From NCBI GenBank assembly GCA_023159155.1, contig JAJNNX010000001.1:682001-746000 (forward strand): DNA of 64,000 nucleotides. Reading direction: 5' to 3'. The position numbers and the translations under genes were made by a program. Origin of the DNA: Ustulina deusta (taxonomy: Eukaryota; Ascomycota; Sordariomycetes; Xylariales; Xylariaceae). Positions 60,511 through 64,000 of this stretch are shown one piece after another. Each line of letters begins with the position of its first letter. Within the stretch, counting starts at the first letter, position 1. Under the pieces are notes generated by a model that ran no database searches, was not told where the DNA came from, and was given only the letters and a program-made list of their open reading frames with translations.

Positions 60511-62201
60511 ATGTCAAAGCCAAACACGATTCGGGGATATGGAAAACGGGGCAAGAAGCCGCAGACTGCCGGGCGCCTGTTCGTTGAGCTGCCCCAGACT
60601 CCCATACGGGCAATGAGGGCAGTGCTGCTAGACGATGTTTCCGATGACGACAAGGTGGTCGCAACGTTGACACACGATTTTTCCTCGATTAAAATTCAGG
60701 ATGAAAATATAGAACCGACAGAATTGCCGAGGCGGCGGAGGACAAGACAGTCCGTTTTGTTAGATCTGCCTGAAAATAAAGCCATTAAACCCCTGACGCC
60801 ATTACGGACCCAGCCCACACCATCAGCATCCGAAATATTACAGGAGAGTGCTAGTTCTGTGTCATCTCTTTCGGAGGAATTGAAGGAACTACAAGTCCTC
60901 TCCTGGGCTGAAGTCTGCCCACCAGGGGACAGCATTGTTAAAATCGCGGAAGCCTCTTACGCCGAGGTGTATCGAGTAACGAACGAACGAGGCACCAGCA
61001 TTATCAAAGTGATTCGGATGTCGTCGCCGATAAAGCCGCAAACAAAGACACAGCAGAAGTCAGGACTCGTGGACGAAGAGCCCCACTGCGAATCCGACTT
61101 GCAAGGTGAGCTGCAGATCTCTGAATGGGTGGCCGACATCCCTGGATTTGTGGTCTACAAAGAGCGGTACATAGTTCAGGGAAAGGCATGCCGGGAACTA
61201 CTATCAACGCACCAGACTTTCCACAAGAAACTTAAGAGACAGGATCCCGATCGGTTGCAGTTCTACCCTTCGCCCAGTCGATATCTTGACGATACCAAGT
61301 TTCTTGTCGTAGAGCTAGGGGATGCGGGGGCAGCACTCGAAGATTTCGAACTCGCGACGGCTGATCAGCTATGGGATATTTTCTTCCATGTTGCCATTGC
61401 GCTAGCGCGTGCAGAGGCGAGAATAGGGTTCGAGGTACGTCTCACCAAGTCGAAGTACTTAGCGAAGTACTTAGGCTGCGAAGATATTACTGTACCCCAT
61501 GCTAACAAACTTAGCACCGAGATCTCCACGAGGGGAACCTCTGCATCCGAGAAGTAGGCGAACCTATCCCGAAAGAGGAACGGGATCGGGCAGGTTATTT
61601 TGGCTTCTCAGGCCTCGAGATCACCATCCTAGACTACGGCCTCTCACGCGCTCAAGCCGACGACAACATAGAGCCCGTGGCTTATGACTTGGAGCGCGAC
61701 CTCAGCATCTTTACGAGCGAGCACGCGGCGCAATGCCGTGTTTACCGGCAGATGAGGTCATTCTTGCTTAGGGGAGACCGCGTGTGTCTCCCGCCAGAAG
61801 GCCACAATGAAGCCTACGCAGACGGCATCGATGGCCCTATCACATGGGCTGTCTATGAGCCATACACGAATGTCCTATGGCTTGCCTACTTGTACGAATG
61901 GATGGTGGAGCACTTTCGGGGGCCTAAGAAGGAACTCAATTTATTCAAACGCGCGACGAAGGAGTTCTGGTCCTACCTTGACCCAGACGCTGATGAGAGC
62001 ATGCCCGGTTTCGAAAGCGCAAGTGATATCTTGCGTTATGCCGTCGAGATAGGTTGGCTGGACGAGGACCAGCTGATGGGTGGTAGGGACGAGGTTGAGA
62101 AGTCGATATTATCGATCTTGACTCCTGACGATGTAGAAGACGGTGTTGCGGATCGCTTGCTTCGGCGGTCCCCACGCAGACGTCGGCCGACTGCTGGATA
62201 A
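60511..62201 (+). CDS. Haspin-type histone H3 Thr3 kinase
   Basis: Two exons, 60511-61434 and 61515-62201, give 536 residues. The start is the ATG at 60511, opening MSKPNTIRGYGKRGKK. The first 130 residues are disordered. The kinase domain begins near SWAEVCPPGDSIVKIAEASY, with the glycine-loop equivalent EASYAEVYRV and the ATP-binding Lys in TSIIKVIRM. The 80-nt intron (GTACGT to TTAG, with GCTAAC) ends exactly before the catalytic loop HRDLHEGN (residues 309-316). The metal-binding motif is DYGLSRA at 348, with Tyr in place of the DFG Phe and no APE motif, both typical of haspin. The C-terminal lobe has DGPITWAVYEPYTNVLWLAY and a basic end RRSPRRRRPTAG. Haspin phosphorylates histone H3 Thr3 at mitotic centromeres and so recruits the Aurora B complex. 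With SMC3 this is the second cohesion-linked gene in the window. Confidence 0.95.
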
Positions 62202-63628
62202 ACGAGAGGACATTGTACTATGGTATACCGGTTTGCTTCGCCAGGTGCGCTGGTTTATAACGAGCGGGTTTAGGTATTTGGTCGGTTTGATTCGTGGGGC
62301 GCACTTGTAGACACAAATATCCAGGATCGGGGGTTAGAGGGCATTTACAGGAATAGACATATTTGGGTCCTCGTGTAATGGCGCTGACCAACAATCTGTG
62401 GCCTCGGGAGCCTACAGCTCAAGACTTGTGCGCGAAAATTTCACCGATGCTATGCCTATGCGTCCGAACCCCTTTTTCCCTACCACAACTTGAACGAGAA
62501 TACCACCACGGACAGCAAACTCGTTACCGCAACCGATAGCCTGCCACAACCATTCGGTTACTTCGCTTAGCCCGAATATTCCGAACCACTTAACATGTGG
62601 AAGCCTGTTATAAAACCGCGTGTACACTTGTCGCGAAGATTACCTAGGATTATCCATAGATGCACTGTGACCGACTAAACCTAGATGTGTACCACTCCTC
62701 AAGGAGGAGGGAGGACGACTCATGATGATGTCTTCACTGACGATACATTGATTATGCTATCATGCATAGGTAACCTTGGAACAGAAATTTTCCAATCGAG
62801 TAATGATGCATAATGTAACCCCGAAATCAGCAATGTTTGATTAAGCTATCATGCATAATGTATGTAAACCTGCTTGGGCATCTCGTGCACGAGCAGAGCG
62901 GTGCCGCATCCGCATGGGGTATCTGCGACCAACTCAAATGAGCTGCCAGACAACAAAATTATGGGCAGCCAAGAAACTCCCGTGTAGATCAATGGATATC
63001 GCGCTCGCTAAGTGGGCGGAATTACCGCTACTGTGGACGATTTAGTCATTGTCGCCTGGGTTTCGTCACTGGCCGGATCTCGACTCCAAATCCATGCTGC
63101 GCGGCCGATCTGCCGGGGTCTTCTATCTACACTACTAGTAGTATATCTACAACACCAGAGCGTAGTACTTATAGGACGCAGGTAGTAGGTTTAATGTTCG
63201 ACGGCATACATCGGAACAAGGAGACACTGTCCGTCCGAATGATACTGACCTCTATTATTTCCAATCCCAGTTTTTGGTCTGTCTCTATCAGCAGCAACGG
63301 GTACACTAGAAGGAGAAGAAAGGGGCTCGGAACCAACTGCATGACAGGCGTGAGCTTTCTGGTCCATCCGTCTTTGCACTGCATGGTGATCATGGTTGGG
63401 TGGTATCTACGCTACGCTGCGGTATTCACGACAAGGTACGACCTCTTGTCTCATGCAGGGGACATATTTGCATATCAAGGTCTGAGTAATCAAACCGTCT
63501 TAATTGGCACATATAGGCCGGCTAGTCCACATCCCACTCGCCTCAGGTCCACCATTAATAATAGCGAACTGCCTACTTCTGAATGGCTCTGAAAGAAAGA
63601 GAAACAAACAATTGAAACACGTGGATAC

Positions 63629-63642
63629 AGTAGGTACCTACT
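63629..63642. repeat. 14-bp perfect palindrome AGTAGGTACCTACT
   Basis: Identical to the palindrome at 5655-5668 and followed by TGGTAGGT. A CTACCTAGGTAG palindrome lies 100 bp further on at 63743-63754. Confidence 0.65.
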
Positions 63643-63785
63643 TGGTAGGTGGCATTACTGCGGAGAGTCCGTCTTGTCTATCTATGTCGTGATGTCGTGC
63701 GCAGTATACACTGCTACACGTACTACCTACTACTACTACCACCTACCTAGGTAGATAAGGCTGCCCCCCAATCTCCGAGCTCATT

Positions 63786-63817
63786 GGGTGTTTGGGTGTT
63801 TGGGTGTTTGGGCGTTT
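63786..63817 (+). repeat. Four tandem copies of an 8-bp unit GGGTGTTT
   Basis: Three exact GGGTGTTT units followed by one GGGCGTTT. It is G-rich on one strand but not a telomere repeat of the fungal TTAGGG type. No function is assigned. Confidence 0.85.
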
Positions 63818-64000
63818 GCGCAGGCCGGGCTCATGATTCCCATCTCGTTTACTCCTCCTCCCCGCCTCCCCGGCGCACTCCCGTCAGCCCGGTAGGGGCC
63901 GAGTCGTATGTTGCATCCATTGCGGGCGCACCCAATATCTGATGACCGCTTTCATTGGGCGAGATGTGATAGCCGTGCAGAAAGCGCCGCCAAGACCATG

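Larger units (their letters stand above)
62202..64000. other. Window end, no gene recognised
   Basis: The haspin 3' flank followed by broken frames. The longest is 63194-63592 (+), 132 codons, with no motif. It includes ACTACTAGTAGTAT-type words near 63130, the 14-bp palindrome at 63629-63642, TACTAC and CTACCTAGGTAG words at 63719-63754, and an 8-bp tandem repeat at 63786-63817. 63840-63900 is GC-rich, possibly the start of a promoter for a gene beyond the window. Confidence 0.5.

Noticed and set aside
63786..63817. GGGTGTTT repeats as a telomere remnant
   Set aside because: The unit is not TTAGGG or a known variant, there are only four copies, and normal sequence continues on both sides.

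Overview
The window is nuclear DNA of a filamentous ascomycete (Pezizomycotina, most likely a Sordariomycete; this placement is inference). The reasons are short GT-AG introns (49-178 nt in most genes, usually near the 5' end of the coding region), CTAAC-type branch sites, fungal-specific families (HRI1, secreted RNase T1/F1, proteinase K-type subtilase, fungal PTR2) and wide simple-sequence-rich spacers. I reconstructed 15 protein-coding genes with 23 introns. Every reconstructed reading frame closes exactly to a multiple of three across its junctions.

Layout. 0.4-4.5 kb, minus strand: a secreted guanyl-specific RNase and a PTR2/POT peptide transporter. 4.5-12.96 kb: a gene-poor block with short palindromes and no recognisable gene. 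13-15.7 kb: a 924-residue membrane-anchored protein with a 12-bp coding minisatellite. 17-19.3 kb: a FAD monooxygenase and an HRI1-type gene, convergent, with stops 2 bp apart. 19.3-24.7 kb: gene-poor. 24.7-26.1 kb: a secreted subtilase. 26.1-30.5 kb: gene-poor. 30.6-32.5 kb: a 637-residue low-complexity protein. 33.3-39.3 kb, minus: MOT1. 42.9-46.7 kb: SMC3. 47.4 kb: a gamma-glutamylcyclotransferase/AIG2-like protein. 52-53.7 kb: CDC37. 54.9-56 kb: a GPI-anchored PLC-like phosphodiesterase. 56.8-58.1 kb: an ECM15/UPF0045 thiamine-binding-type gene with repeat-filled introns. 58.5-60.0 kb, minus: a CCDC47-type ER protein. 60.5-62.2 kb: haspin kinase, divergent from it. 62.2-64 kb: no gene recognised.

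The genes form no obvious pathway cluster. Two loose themes are visible. One is extracellular nutrient scavenging (RNase, subtilase, peptide transporter, secreted phosphodiesterase). The other is core chromatin, mitosis and chaperone functions (MOT1, SMC3, haspin, CDC37). I found no tRNA, rRNA, CRISPR array or intact transposon, and no biosynthetic cluster. The least explained structure is a set of dispersed perfect palindromes built from TAGGT/ACCTA words in the intergenic spacers. The ECM15 introns and the 924-residue repeat protein are the other notable oddities. I did not find a convincing new multi-gene system.
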